Under the pieces are notes generated by a model. The model had not been told where the DNA came from, ran no database searches, and saw nothing but the letters and a program-made list of their open reading frames with translations. A stretch of DNA of 64,000 nucleotides from positions 374,765,419 to 374,829,418 of the forward strand of contig CM077643.1 in assembly GCA_039707465.1 (NCBI GenBank), in the 5' to 3' direction. Shown here one piece after another: positions 32,186 to 44,268 of the stretch; positions within the stretch are counted from its first letter, which is position 1; each line of letters opens with the position of its first letter. Made by a program: the position numbers and the translations under genes. Source of the DNA: Rhabdophis nuchalis. Taxonomy: Eukaryota; Chordata; Lepidosauria; Squamata; Natricidae.

Positions 32186-33512
32186 AATTTATATGCTCCT
32201 GATCTCACTCTCCAAAAAGACTTTGATTGGGTTGGTTTCCCTCATAATTGTTTATAAATTATATAAATTACTTAAAATTATTTTTTTCAAAATGTGCCTG
32301 TGCTTTTCAAACCCTTACCCTATTGCAGATCTATCATGCATGTTTGGGTAAATGAGGATCATCAATCAGAAAATGGATCTGTATTAGCTCATAGTATAAC
32401 AACTTCAAAGTTATCATAAATCAAAGCACTCATTAATATGTACAAAGATAAAATGTAGTCCTAATTCTTGCTGCAGGATTTCCTGCTCACTGAGGACTAG
32501 AATCTTATCAAGAATATAAATGAAAAATGATATCTTATATCTTTTCCCCCTCTAAGGTTGCTAATCACTAGCAAATGATCAAACAGCAGCTTCTGTATTT
32601 CTATTGGGACTCGACCCAAATTTAAACTCCCAAGTTTAACAGATAAAATACTGTATACATCAATCATTAAGCCCTTAAATAAATCTTTTCAGGGTTTTTT
32701 GTGATAAACCTTTTAGAAGTCATTAATTCCCATCCCTTTCTTAATGAATTGCTATGCTCATATTTAACTTCAGGAATCCACATAAAATAAATTATTACTG
32801 ATGATTAATTATGCTGTAAGGGACCAATAAGACTAAGTTAGTTTTGAGCCATACGGGGAATTAATTAAATCTAGCTTTGGTAAACAGTTTGCTATTTACC
32901 TGCCTCTTTTCTCGAATAGACGATTGCTTCCCATACCCTGCTATAATCTTACCTTTTGGTGAACACAAGGCAGAGGCACAACAATGGCAGAGGGATCCTC
33001 AACCGCGATTGCTTGTCTCTTTTCACATTCAGTTTAGAAAGGTTCTAAACTAGAAATAACACTAGGTATGAATTTAATTCACACAAAACCTGCCTTCCTC
33101 CATATTAATTTTCTCTCTTGCGATCAAGACCACTAGTGATTGCGGGGGGTGGGGGGGAGGAAATTAAATGCTCATGGGGTAATAGCTGCTCTTATTTTTG
33201 AAGTGCAAAGTCTGCAGTGGTAAAGGGAAAAGAATTGGAGAAAGGTCTGCTTCTGCATCTGTTCATCAAAAGGACGGGTTTTGTTATTGTTTTGTTTAAA
33301 ACAAGACAGCAAAAACTGCTGCGAACCAAACCTTTGGGACTCAGGCAACCAATCATGCAGGATGTGTGAACTAATTGACAATCAAAGGGTAGCACCACTC
33401 ATCACTGCAGTGGTGATGAGAAGAATGATCTGTTGGTCCCTTGCCAAAGGAATTTCTTAGGAGAGGAAGCTTTTCCTATATGTTCATTAGGTCAGTAATA
33501 ATGTTTCTTGCA
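32186..33512. other. MSRA intron, no gene recognised
   Basis: AT-rich, with a G-run at about 33144-33158. No coding or repeat signature I can name. Confidence 0.5.
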
Positions 33513-35779
33513 ATTTCCTACTTGGTTCCGCCCCAGGCGCCTGATGGAACCTGAAAGGTTCCAGACGGAGCTTGGGCCATTACCTGAGACCCTGACCCGC
33601 GGCCGGATGGAGGACCTGGTGGCTGCATGGAACAGTGCGGCCACCGGCGTCTTGAACCGGGTCGTGCCTTTGCGGCCTCTCTTGCGGCAGCAAGACTGTG
33701 GTTTTCCGAGGAGTTGAGGGTCATAAAGCGCTGCAAGAGACGCCTAGAGAGGAGATGGAGATCCACACGCTCTGAATCGGACCGGACACAGGTAAGAGCC
33801 CATTTGAGGACCTACCTTGTGGCGATAAGAGTGGCCAAATATCAGTATTGTGCCACTCTTATCGCGTCCGCAGATAACCGCCCTGCCGACCTGTTTGGGG
33901 TGACCCGCTCCCTCCTTCAACAGAGGCCGCGGGAAGCCCCACTACAGGGCAGAGCAGAGGAATTTGGGGAGTATCTGCAGGACAAAATCGCTCAGATTCG
34001 GAGCGAGTTGGTCTCCACCGAAAGTGGTCTAGAGGGGATGTCAGAGGCGGGTCTTGAGATACCATTCTGGGAGGAGTTTGACTCTGTTACTTCCAACGAT
34101 ATGGACAGGTTGCGGAGGCGACTGAGAGCTACCACATGTTTATTGGACCCGTGTCCCTCCTGGCTTGTACTGGCATCCTGGAAGGTTTCACGAGGCTGGC
34201 TCCAGGAAATAGTGAACGCTTCTTTGAGTGAGGGGTTCTTGCCAACCGTCTTGAAAGAGGCGGTGGTGAGGCCTCTCCTCAAGAAGCCTTCCCTGGACCC
34301 AGCATTGTTAGTAAATTATTGTCTCCAACCTTCACTTTTTGGCAAAAATTGTAGAGAGTGTGGTGGCACAACAGTTCCCACGTCACCTGGAGGAAATTGA
34401 TAATCTGGACCCGCGCCAGTCCGGCTTCCGGCCCAGTCACAGCACGGAGACGGCATTGGTCGCGTTGGTGGATGATCTCTGGAGGGCCAGAGATGGGGGC
34501 AGTTCCTCCATCCTGGTCCTATTAGACCTCTTGGCAGCTTTTGATACCATCGACCATGGTATCCTATTGCATCGACTGGAGGGGTTGGGGGTGAGGGGCA
34601 CCGTTTTACGGTGGTTCTCCTCCTACCTCTCCGGTCGATCACAATTTGTGTTGGCAGGGGGGCAGAGGTCGACCTCGAGGCCTCTCACTTGTGGGGTTCC
34701 TCAGGGGTCGGTCCTCTCGGCCCTCCTGTTCAATACATATATGAAGCCGCTGGGCGAGATCATCCGTGGTTTTGGGGTAGATTACCATCTGTACGCTGAT
34801 GATACTCAGTTGTACATCTCTACCCCAAACCATCCCAACGATGCCGTCGAAGTGATGTCCCAGTGTCTGGAAGCCGTACGGGTCTGGATGGGAAGGAACA
34901 GACTCAAGCGTGAATGCCCCAACCCTGGAAGTCTTCAAAAAGATGTTGGATAGCCATTTGTCTGAAATGGTATAGGGCTCCTGCCCACGCGGGGGGTTGG
35001 ACTAGAAGACCTACAAGGTCCCTTCCAACTCTGCTATTGTATTGTACTGTAACCCGTCCAAGACTAAGTGGCTGTGGTTACCAGCACCCCGGTTCAACCA
35101 GTTGATTCCATCACTGGCCATAGGGGGCAAACATCTGGCCCCCATGGATCGGGCACGCAACTTGGGCGATCTCCTAGATGCCCGGCTGTCAATGGAGGAC
35201 CATGTGACAGCCGTGGCCAGGGGGGCGTTCCACCAGGTTCGCCTGGTGCGCCAGTTGCGTCCCTTATTGGACCGGGACGCCCTTCACACAGTCACTCATG
35301 CGCTTGTGACGTCCCGTCTAGACTACTGTAATGCTCTCTACATGGGGCTCCCCTTGAGATGCACCCGAAGGCTGCAGCTGGTCCAAAATGCGGCCACGCG
35401 GACAGTTGTGGGAGTTACTAGATACTCCCACATAACACCGCTCCTGCGCAAGCTGCACTGGCTGCCTGTGGCCTTTCAGGTGCGTTTCAAGGAGTTGGTC
35501 ATCATCTTTAAAGCGCTCCATGGCACAGGACCTAGCTATTTGCGGGATCGTATCCTGCCCCATACATCCCTTCGGCCGATTCGCTCCCACAGAGAGGGAC
35601 TTCTCCGGGTGCCGTCCACTAGGCAATGCCAGCAGGCGACGCCCAGGGGAAGGGCCTTCTCTGTGATGGGCCCGACCCTTTGGAACGACCTACCTCCTGA
35701 TATTAGAACTACCACGGACCTCCGCCCCTTCCGCCAGAAACTTAAAACTCACCTGTTCCATCAAGCCGGCTTGGCCTAA
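33508..35779 (+). pseudogene. Decayed L2 EN-RT polyprotein
   Basis: At least four open pieces in different frames (33508-33717, 33627-34400, 34339-34953, 35042-35779) together cover the linker, reverse transcriptase and C-terminus. Breaks include a frameshift near 33710, a disrupted NYRPVSNLPF region near 34315-34340 and a 140-bp CR1 insertion at 34911-35050. It cannot produce an active enzyme. Confidence 0.9.
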
Positions 35780-35990
35780 CTTATGCTTCTTGCCCTGCAA
35801 TTTAAATTATTTTATTCGGTTTTATGGGTTCAGTTTTAACTTTTATAAATTTGTACAGGGTTATTTAATTTGATTTTAACTTTGTATGTATTGTCATGTT
35901 TTTAGTAGTTTTTAATTTTACCTGTACACCGCCCCGAGTCCCCTCGGGGAGAGGGGGTGGTCTAGAAATCCAATAAAATAATAATAAATA
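33513..35990 (+). mobile_element. L2 LINE, 5'-truncated and decayed, with CR1 tail inserted
   Basis: Homology to the intact copy starts at FRPRRLMEPERFQTELGPLP (EN-RT linker) and runs to LKTHLFHQAGLA at 35779, then the tail GCCCCGAGTCCCCTCGGGG and AATAATAATA. The frame is broken near 33710, 34330 and 34910. RT motifs are recognisable: [27 protein letters not shown] and YADDTQLY. The copy is older than those at 8047 and 61309. Confidence 0.92.
34911..35050 (+). mobile_element. Short CR1 3' end inserted into L2 RT gene
   Basis: TGAATGCCCCAACCCTGGAA, then TTGGATAGCCATTTGTCTGA, TTGGACTAGAAGACCTACAA and a tail of TATTGTATTGTA match the 3' end of the CR1 copy at 60680-60826. The L2 sequence is continuous on either side (AAGCTCAACCCG position). 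Confidence 0.92.
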
Positions 35991-36474
35991 ATAATAATAT
36001 TTACAATAATTCTTGCAAAAAAAAAATCAAGATGTTTACTATGGGGCTACCTGAATGTATTATGATATGTACATATTATACTATTTTGCACAGAGCAAAA
36101 GGAGTAAGCTGTGAAAGAGATTATGGTAGCTTTCACAAACAGAGTGATGCTCGGTGCCTCCAAATGTGATTGTGTGAGGATCGTAAGACTACGGGCCCTC
36201 TTATAATCTCTTTAAAACTTCAGCAGAATTCAAACAAAGAAAAGTTTCAGAAAGGAGCAATAAAGATGATTAGGAATCAGAAATTATATCCTGGGGGGGG
36301 GGGGGGGAGATTGAAGGAACATTGTAATCATCATCATCATCTTTTCCATTAGGATGGTATATTCACATGAAGGTGTCTTCCTTCTTTTTAACTCCAGAAC
36401 AGCAACCTTATATTAGGTTGATGATATTAGTAGGCCAAAACTTACTAAAGGAATAACTATGGCAGAGTGAATAC
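35991..36474. other. MSRA intron with poly-G tract
   Basis: Contains a G homopolymer of about 15 bases near 36293-36308 and a short (ATC)n at 36330. No gene. Confidence 0.55.
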
Positions 36475-36690
36475 CAGTTCGATGGAGCAGTTAAAGCTAG
36501 AAATCAGGAGACTGGGAATTCTAGTTTTGCCTACACAAAGCCACTTGGGTAATCATGGACTAGCCACTTTATCTCAGCCTTAGTAAGGAGGCAATGGCCA
36601 ACCAATTCTGAAAAATCTTGCTAAGAAAAGTACAGAGACTTTTTCAAGGCAGCCTCTGAAAATCAGTCATGACTGGATTGGGGTGCAGGG
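36475..36690 (+). mobile_element. Sauria-type SINE
   Basis: AATCAGGAGACTGGGAATTC, CACTTTATCTCAGCCTTAGT and AAAATCTTGCTAAGAAAAGT followed by CAGCCTCTGAAAATCAGTCA match the body of squamate Sauria SINEs. The tRNA-like promoter boxes are worn. Confidence 0.65.
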
Positions 36691-36766
36691 GGGGACACAG
36701 GGGGACGGGACACAGATAAAAACCTGGGTTTCCTCATAGTAACTCATCAGTGTAACCACTATATAC

Positions 36767-37004
36767 CCATGATGGCAAACCTACGGCATGCATGGCTGTT
36801 GCCCCAGCCCTGCTCCACCGTGCAACCGCACGCACCTTCCACTGGCCAGTTGGTCTTTGGGTTTCTGCTAGGCATGCGTGGTGCAGGGCACATGTGGTGC
36901 ATGCATGTGCACATGCGCAGGGCTCTTGCTTTGCATTCTTGGGTTGTACACATGCACGCACGCACACTTTGGGCACTCGACACAAAAAAGGTTAGCCATC
37001 ACTG
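36767..37004 (+). mobile_element. hAT MITE, GATGGCAAACCTACGGCAT type
   Basis: Left CCATGATGGCAAACC, right GGTTAGCCATCACTG, inverted. Same family as 19110 and 50292 but shorter. The target duplication is not clear. Confidence 0.75.
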
Positions 37005-39762
37005 ATACATCCCATTAGCTCTCAGAGTATAACTTTCACAGTATAACACTGTGGATGTGAAGAATTGAATAGTACTCTTCGAATAGAATGAAACGTTAAT
37101 GAGGAACTTTGTCCATTGTCCATGTTGCATTTGATTTATAGAAAACCAAATTCCAGTTGAATGTGAATGTTCCTGTACAAGATAGTGGTTTAGAGTCAAT
37201 GGTCTAAGTATTCCTTTCTAATGCCATATGAAATATGTTTGTAATACAGGTAAGACAATATAATATATTGGCATCTGGTCCAATTTAAATCATTATACAG
37301 TAGGAAGAATAGTTAGTTCTCTAAGAAGAAAGAAAACAGAAGGGTTGCAGGATGCAAACAAGACTACAGAACTTGAGACAAAAGCAAAAAGTTAGAATAA
37401 TTAATAGGCAATCCACTGCCCTGTAAAGCATATCCACAGTTCAATGAATTGGGAATGATTAATTTACTGAGATGTATTGAATGAGTACTCTCCACACTTA
37501 AGGATCATCCTTAAAACTCTAACAGCTGCTGCCATGAAATTCATTCATACAAGCATCAGTTAGGTTACCAACTAAAATGGATTTATTTAAAAAGAGAGTG
37601 TTATAAATACAATGATTTTACTTGCTCATTGTTCACACTTGCTCACAGATAATACTCACTTTGAAATTATAGAGTAAGAGAAATAGCCAGATTTCTAGAT
37701 ATGTTAAAATTTCAACTTCAAGAATTATCTATGCAGCACGACACTTATTGAAAAGTCATGATACAATGCATTCTGTTCAGTTCAGAAGGTTCAGCTGTAT
37801 ATACTTTATGGAAATGTGATATTAGAACAGAATCATTGGAAGGCTTTTCAGTCACGATTAACATTTGATACTTCTTTGGAAAGGGAAGACAATTAATTTC
37901 TTATTTTGCCATTTCAGTGAGCAAATACTGCCTTAAGCCAATTGGGAAATCCAATACAAAGGAATAAAACTTATAATAAAGATTTTTGCTTTGTTTTGTT
38001 TTCTTTTGGGAGACGTAATGAAATGGACGGCAAGCAAAATAAATAAACAAACAAATAGCTGGTTGGCTGATGCTGTATTCTGTACTATTAACAGTACTAT
38101 TACTAGTACTATTCTGTACTACTTGCATAAGCCAGAGAAACATGAGTGGATGGACAAAAAATGCCAATATCTGACCAGACTTGGTAATGATTGGCCAATA
38201 GTAAGTCCTTTCCCCATCACATAACATCTTGAATAAGTGTTTTCCATGGCAATTAATACATTTGAACCAGAACTCAACTGGTCTTATCTTCTTGAAGATG
38301 AGTTCTGTCTTGCTGGACTTCCCTCAGCCTGTTATGAAGGGAAACTGAAGTTTAACAAAAGAAGCTCATGCCATATATAAATATTGCAAATAATGTTGGC
38401 ATATTGAGGTTTTTAAAATTATGTTTCATGAAAGAAAAGAAAATGTAAAAGAACAGGTTTACTTATCGTAACCTAAATGTATGCATTTTGTTTAGAAACT
38501 TGTGATTTATTCAACATATAAACAGAAAAAGACCTCTGGAACCCCAAGAAGTCATACATACAGTTTATCTTTCTTATTTACTTTAGTTCATGAAACCAGG
38601 ATAAATACAAAATACACCATGACGGGTCTCTAATTTGAAAATAACTGAAAATCATTATCTTAAAGTGAAAAAAAAAAGCATTCAGCTATATGGAGCTTTT
38701 GTTCTTTGGGAATAGTGGCACATAAATGGTGGATATAATATTACACACAGTAATTACTGGAACATCATGGTTTCGGGGAAATAGGATGTATCCTATAAAC
38801 ATCATTATTGTTATTATTATTGCTCCTTTCTGATAGGTCATTAAAGGAACCTGAACTTTGAGATAGGAGAGGATGAGGGAGAAAACAAAATATTAATTTA
38901 ACCAAACTAAAAAAAACACTACAAATAATGAGAAAGATTTAAGCAATCTATATCAACTGTGGCCCTTTGTAAATTTGCATTTAATAGCAGTATTGATCAT
39001 TCAAGATGCTCAGCACTGGTCATTTCTTCTTTCAGTACTAAGATTCAGGATATACCATTACATTTGGCTACTGGACTATACCAATTCTTTTGATTCATCT
39101 CCATAGCAAATATGCATCTTTGTTAAAATGTTTAATCCATTGCCATTTGCAATGGGAAATTTAAAAAAAAAACAAATAACAATATGCAGATTGGAATGGC
39201 TAGGTAAGCAAAATAATTAGCAGCCTAAAATTCAATTAATAAATAAATTATACTCAGACAGCAGCTACTCAGACAGCAGTTACTGATATTTTAATCCTGG
39301 TATCATCATCTAGAACTATATGGTTGCTAAGGAACTTACAAATTGCCAAAGGTTTAGGGCAATAGTGGCAGAATTTAGCAGCATAAATCTCTGGGTGAAT
39401 TGCATTATATCCACAAATGTTTCTTTTAAAATCAAATAGATTGCTTAAAAAGCGTACTTCCGGGAACCAAGGACAAATTCTCAGGCTAAACATCAATTCA
39501 GAAGCATCTTAAGCATGATATAAACCTTCCTTTTCTACTTGAGTCTGATCTAATTTAGAAATAATCTCCCCCTTTCAGCCTGATAACTATCCACCCTAAA
39601 TCTAGGAAGATAACATATTGCTAATGATTAGGGGTTCAAAATTGTCCCAGGGGAATGGAACCTTAGGACATAGTTATTTTCCTATGCCTATAGTACATAT
39701 TGTAGAGCAATGACAGAAAGAATTAAGCAAGTTGTCTTTCAAAGTGTCTGTTTTACTAATAG
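37005..39762. other. MSRA intron, no gene recognised
   Basis: AT-rich; several short open frames without splice context or domains. Confidence 0.5.
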
Positions 39763-40073
39763 AGGGAGTCAAACTATTCTCCAAAGCATCTGAGGATAGA
39801 ACAAGAAGCAATGAGTGGAGAGAAGCAACTAATCAAGGAGAGAAGCAACTTAGAACTAAGGAGAAATTTCCTGACATTTAGAACAATTAATCAATGGAAC
39901 AACTTTCCTCCAGAAGTTGTGAATGCTCCAACAGTTTTTAAGAAGATGTTGGTAACCAATTGTCTGAAGCGGTGTTGGGTTTCTTGCCTAAGCAGGGGGT
40001 TGGACTAGAAGACCTCCAAAGTCCCTTCCAACTCTGCTATTCTATTCTATTCTATTCTATTCTATTCTATTCT
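39763..40073 (+). mobile_element. CR1 LINE 3' end with (ATTCT)n tail
   Basis: The sequence encodes SNLELRRNFLTFRTINQWNN and EVVNAPTVFKKMLVTN-like C-terminal CR1 residues. The 3' UTR segment GGGGGTTGGACTAGAAGACC follows and runs directly into ATTCT units at 40037-40073. A perfect pentamer array at the tail is the pattern described as microsatellite seeding by CR1 in snakes. Confidence 0.9.
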
Positions 40074-42192
40074 TTAAAAATAATATTTCCAAAAATCAAA
40101 AGAATATTTCTAAGAATCAAAGGGTTCAGGATAGAAACAGTAGCAGTTAATGCTTTCTTATTGAGCCATTTCCCTTCTTTACAACAATAACATAATGGAA
40201 AATGAGAACTGTTATCATTCTATACTGTGCCACCTAAGATTCTTTCAAAGCATACAGATTACTTTGACAAACTGACCTGCCTCTTTTTCAACCCATGTGA
40301 ACTAAGTCAACCATAGGCAAGTGGCCAAATGATATAACCAAACAAGTAGAAGATTTTGGAACGAGCAAGGTTGCACTCTATACAGAAACTTTCCATATTA
40401 AAATCCTTGTATCCTGTTCTTTTCAGAGAAGTTGTAAGACAAATAGTCACAAATCTAACAGAAATCCATTTCCTTCACAATGGAAAAGTATGCTTCAACA
40501 AAAAATATATGCTCAACTGTTATATTGCTGAAAGATTTCAGGCCTGTAATCCTCAGAAGTTGTTCTCACATCCAGTAGGCATCATTAGTAGTGACAGAAA
40601 ACAGGGATAAAGTTTATAGTTTTCTAATGCAGCTAAAGCATCTTAAAAATCTAGGCACATCTGTCAAGGTGAAATAATATCTCAGTTATATTAATAGGAC
40701 AGTTATCTTTCTTCCCCTTCTAGCTACATCTACATCTGATAGTTGGATATTTTAGTGCCAAACATTACAATATACAAGATGAATGAAACTAGAAGAAATA
40801 TTATGAGCATTTCTTTTTCTGAAGTATGTTCAGAAAGACATAATTAATAAAAGATTGCTGTGTATTTTCTTTAGAAAGAAGACAAGTGATATGGAATCAT
40901 AGAATCATGGGGCTATCAATTCCAATCCCCTACCAAGTGCAGAACTTCATAGAAGTTTTAATGTATTTTCCTATAATTTTATTGCTCTTTGTTTTTAGCG
41001 TTACATGCTGAATAAAATAGAACTCAGAATATACATTTTTAATAAATGAACAACAATCAACGAACTCTCAGACAATGAACAGGGTAGAAGTGTGCATGAA
41101 ATTATAATGTAATAGTAAAGAATCACTTCTTAGTTGTCTCAAAATTCTAAAATTGAAGGAAACTTTTTTAAATAGCAAATTCTGAAACCAGCGTAATTTC
41201 TTTAACAAAACTGTAGGTATCATGGCAACAAATCTAAAAACGGGCATTTAAATTGCCATTAATTTTCAAAGATCATTCCCACATATTAAAAAACAAAGTG
41301 ACAGCTGTTGATGAAAAAAAAAACATTACAGAGTGCTCAAATACAAAGTAAATGAATTTTAGGGTACCGTGTCTAAATAAGAAATAATGTTCAAAACTCA
41401 TGTTCCTCCATATAATTATATTCTGAAAGGCTACCCAAAATTTCAAATAATTACTTGGTTACATATTTTGAATCAGAAATATAATGTAAAAATATTTTGA
41501 TCTCAAGCAAACTACATGGGATGAAGACAGAAGCTAACAACTACCACAAAGCAGCTGTTGAATCAACAAGTTTTTCTTTCTGTCAGGCTCAGTTCTACTA
41601 TATACTGTATGTGCCAATCTGAAATCACTTTTGAATACACTGATAAATAAAAAGTTGTTCTGAACATCTGTAAGCAAACTATAAAGAGATATTTCATAAT
41701 GAATGAACATCATGAATTTTATATAATACTAGCCAAAAAAAATGTGCATTTGTCTATTGAGTTAAAAGCACTGGAAATAGCCCAAAACATTTATCCATTA
41801 CAAACATCTTTTCAAACATCCATCTGTAAGACAATTTACAGAGATATAAAAATAATTTTCTATCAAGATACTTATCTTCACAAGTCAGAGCAATTTGATT
41901 ACGGTTTTAGCTCAGAGCAACATGGTTTGTATTTTGCTAACATAAAAGGTGATAATCATTCTTAAAAGCATAATACATAATTCACAAAGGTTTGCTTCTA
42001 CATTCTGCTACTAAAGTACTATAATCCACAAGAAGTCAAGTAATCTGTGAAAGGGTTCAAATTGCTGTGGCTGTAATTTGATGCACAATGAATCTCAAGA
42101 GAGTTTTGCAGTATTTGGTAATAAAATATCTCATCATGAGATAAGGCACATTCAGCAATACCAAATGGCTATGTTTGCATGAGCTGCAGGAT
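40074..42192. other. MSRA intron, no gene recognised
   Basis: AT-rich; a CR1-like scrap (AATCATAGAATCATGGGGCT) near 40897-40920. No exon. Confidence 0.5.
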
Positions 42193-44268
42193 TATACAAT
42201 AGCAGAGTTGGAAGGGACCTTGTAGGTCTTCTAGTCCAACCCCCTGCATGGGCAGGAATCTTATACCATTTCAGACAAATGGCTGTCTAACATCTTTTTA
42301 AAGACTTCCAGGGTTGGGGCATTCACAACTGCTGGAGGCAAGCTGTTCCAGAGGTTAATTGTTCTTACTGTTAGGAAATTTCTCCTTAGTTCTAAGTTGC
42401 TTCTCTCCTTGGTTAGTTTCCACCCATTGCTCCTTGTCCTGCCCCCAGGTGTCTTGGAGAAAAGTTTGACTCCCTCTTCTTTGTGGCACCCTCTGAGATA
42501 TCGGAACACTGCTATCATGTCTCCCCTGGTCCTTCTCTTCATCAAACTAGACATACCCAGTTCCTGCAGCCGTTCTTCATATGTCTTAGTCTCCAGTCCT
42601 CTAATCATCTTGGTTGCTCTTCTTTGCACTCTTTCCAGAGTCTCCACGTCTTTTCTACATCGTGGCGACCAAAACTGTATGCAGTATTCCAAGTGTGGCC
42701 TTACCAAGGCACTATACAGTGGCATTAACACTTCACGCGATCTAGATTCTATCCCTCTGTTGATGCAGCCTAGAACTGTGTTGGCTTTTTTGGCAGCTGC
42801 TGCACACTGCTGGCTCATATTTAAATGGTTGTCCACTAGGATTCCGAGATCCCTCTCACAGTTGCTACTATTGAGCAAGGTACCACCTATACTGTACTTG
42901 TGCATTTGGTTTTTCTTGCCTATATGTAGGACCTTACTTTTTTCACAATTGAATTTCATTTTATTAGATAGTGCCCAATGTTCAAGTTTGTCTAGATCCT
43001 TCTGTATCTTAAGCCTATCTTCTGGAGTGTTGGCTATTCCTGCCAGCTTGGTGTCGTCTGCGAATTTGATGAGTTCCCCATTTATCCCCTCATCCAAATC
43101 GTTGATGAAGATGTTAAAGAGTACTGGGCCTAAAACAGAGCCTTGGGGGACTCCACTGCATACTTCCTTCCATGTAGAAGCAGTTCCATTGAGGACTACA
43201 CGTTGAGTGCGGTTGGTCAGCCAGTTACGAATCCATTTGGTGGTGGTGCTGTCTAACCCACAATTTTCTACTTTATCTAATAGTAGGTTATGGTCTACTT
43301 TATCAAATGCCTTACTGAAGTCCAGGTAAATTATATCAACAGCATTCCTCTGGTCCACTGATTTTGTTACTTTGTCAAAGAATGCAATTAGATTCGTCTG
43401 GCATGATCTGTTTTTGACAAACCCATGTTGGCTTTTGGCTATTACTTTGTTTGCTTCTAGGTGTTCACTTATTTGTTGTTTAATTATCTTTTCCAGAATC
43501 TTTCCTGGTATTGAGGTCAGGCTGATGGGTCTATAGTTTCCTGGATCTGTTTTTTTTCCTTTTTTGAAGATGGGAACCACATCTGCTCTTTTCCAGTCTT
43601 CTGGCAGTTCCCCGGTGCTCCAGGATCTCTGAAAGATATAGTTCAGTGGTTCTGAGATCTCGTCTGCCAGTTCCTTCAGAACCCTGGGGTGTAATCCATC
43701 CGGTCCTGGTGATTTGAACTCGTCCAGGGCAGACAGGTGCTCACTTACCATTTTCTTCTCTATTTCAACTTGTGTTCCTAATCTGATATTTGTGGTGCTG
43801 TTTTTGATTGATTGGACTGTTTTATCCCTTTGTGTAAAGACAGATGCAAAGAAAGAGTTAAATAGTTCTGCTTTCTCCCTGTTGCTTATCATCTTCTTGC
43901 CATTTTCTCCCAGCAGTGGACCAATTGTTTCCTTAACTTTTTTCTTATTTTTAACATGTTGGAAGAAGCTTTTTTTGTTATTTTTTACTTTTTTGGCAAG
44001 CCTTTCTTCATTGTGAGCCTTAGCTTTCCTCACTTCATCTTTACAGGCTCGGGCTATTTGCTGATATTTTGCCTTGGTTATGTCCCCCTTTTTCCACTTT
44101 TTATATTTATCCTTTTTGTCTTTCAATTTGTCAGAGAGTTCTTTATGCAGCCATGCTGGTTTCTTTTGGGAACTGTTATTTTTCTTCTTCATTGGTATTG
44201 CGCTGGACTGGGCTTTTATAATCTCATTTTTCAAAATTTCCCAAGCTTCTTGAGTTGTTTTCCCCATA
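42193..44268 (-). mobile_element. Young CR1 LINE, 5'-truncated
   Basis: Homology to the copy at 58387-60826 starts at the GKTTQEAWEIL codons (44267) and continues to the CR1 tail (CAATA units on plus at about 42195). The nucleotide and protein differences are few. The endonuclease domain is missing through 5' truncation. It lies in the intron between MSRA exons 4 and 3, in the same orientation as MSRA. Confidence 0.93.
42261..44267 (-). CDS. CR1 LINE reverse transcriptase (endonuclease missing)
   Basis: This is an open frame of 668 codons. Residues 1-120 are a Lys-rich linker. Then come GPDGLHPRVLKELAD, NYRPISLTSIPGKILEKIIK, QHGFVKNRSCQTNL, IIYLDFSKAFDKVDH (RT motif A), [19 protein letters not shown] (motif B) and KFADDTKLAG (motif C, FADD). 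The C-terminus is SNLELRRNFLTVRTINLWNS and on to the stop. By eye it differs from the copy at 58714-60750 at about 15 of 668 residues. The annotated start is only the first Met of a truncated frame. Without an endonuclease it is not autonomously mobile, though an RT could be made if transcribed with MSRA. Confidence 0.9.
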   Translation of the reverse strand: MGKTTQEAWEILKNEIIKAQSSAIPMKKKNNSSQKKPAWLHKELSDKLKDKKDKYKKWKKGDITKAKYQQIARACKDEVRKAKAHNEERLAKKVKNNKKSFFQHVKNKKKVKETIGPLLGENGKKMISNREKAELFNSFFASVFTQRDKTVQSIKNSTTNIRLGTQVEIEKKMVSEHLSALDEFKSPGPDGLHPRVLKELADEISEPLNYIFQRSWSTGELPEDWKRADVVPIFKKGKKTDPGNYRPISLTSIPGKILEKIIKQQISEHLEANKVIAKSQHGFVKNRSCQTNLIAFFDKVTKSVDQRNAVDIIYLDFSKAFDKVDHNLLLDKVENCGLDSTTTKWIRNWLTNRTQRVVLNGTASTWKEVCSGVPQGSVLGPVLFNIFINDLDEGINGELIKFADDTKLAGIANTPEDRLKIQKDLDKLEHWALSNKMKFNCEKSKVLHIGKKNQMHKYSIGGTLLNSSNCERDLGILVDNHLNMSQQCAAAAKKANTVLGCINRGIESRSREVLMPLYSALVRPHLEYCIQFWSPRCRKDVETLERVQRRATKMIRGLETKTYEERLQELGMSSLMKRRTRGDMIAVFRYLRGCHKEEGVKLFSKTPGGRTRSNGWKLTKERSNLELRRNFLTVRTINLWNSLPPAVVNAPTLEVFKKMLDSHLSEMV

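Noticed and set aside
42397..43206. 269-codon frame antisense to CR1 (also at 59805-60614)
   Set aside because: Shadow of the RT frame; it recurs in both copies only because the copies are nearly identical.
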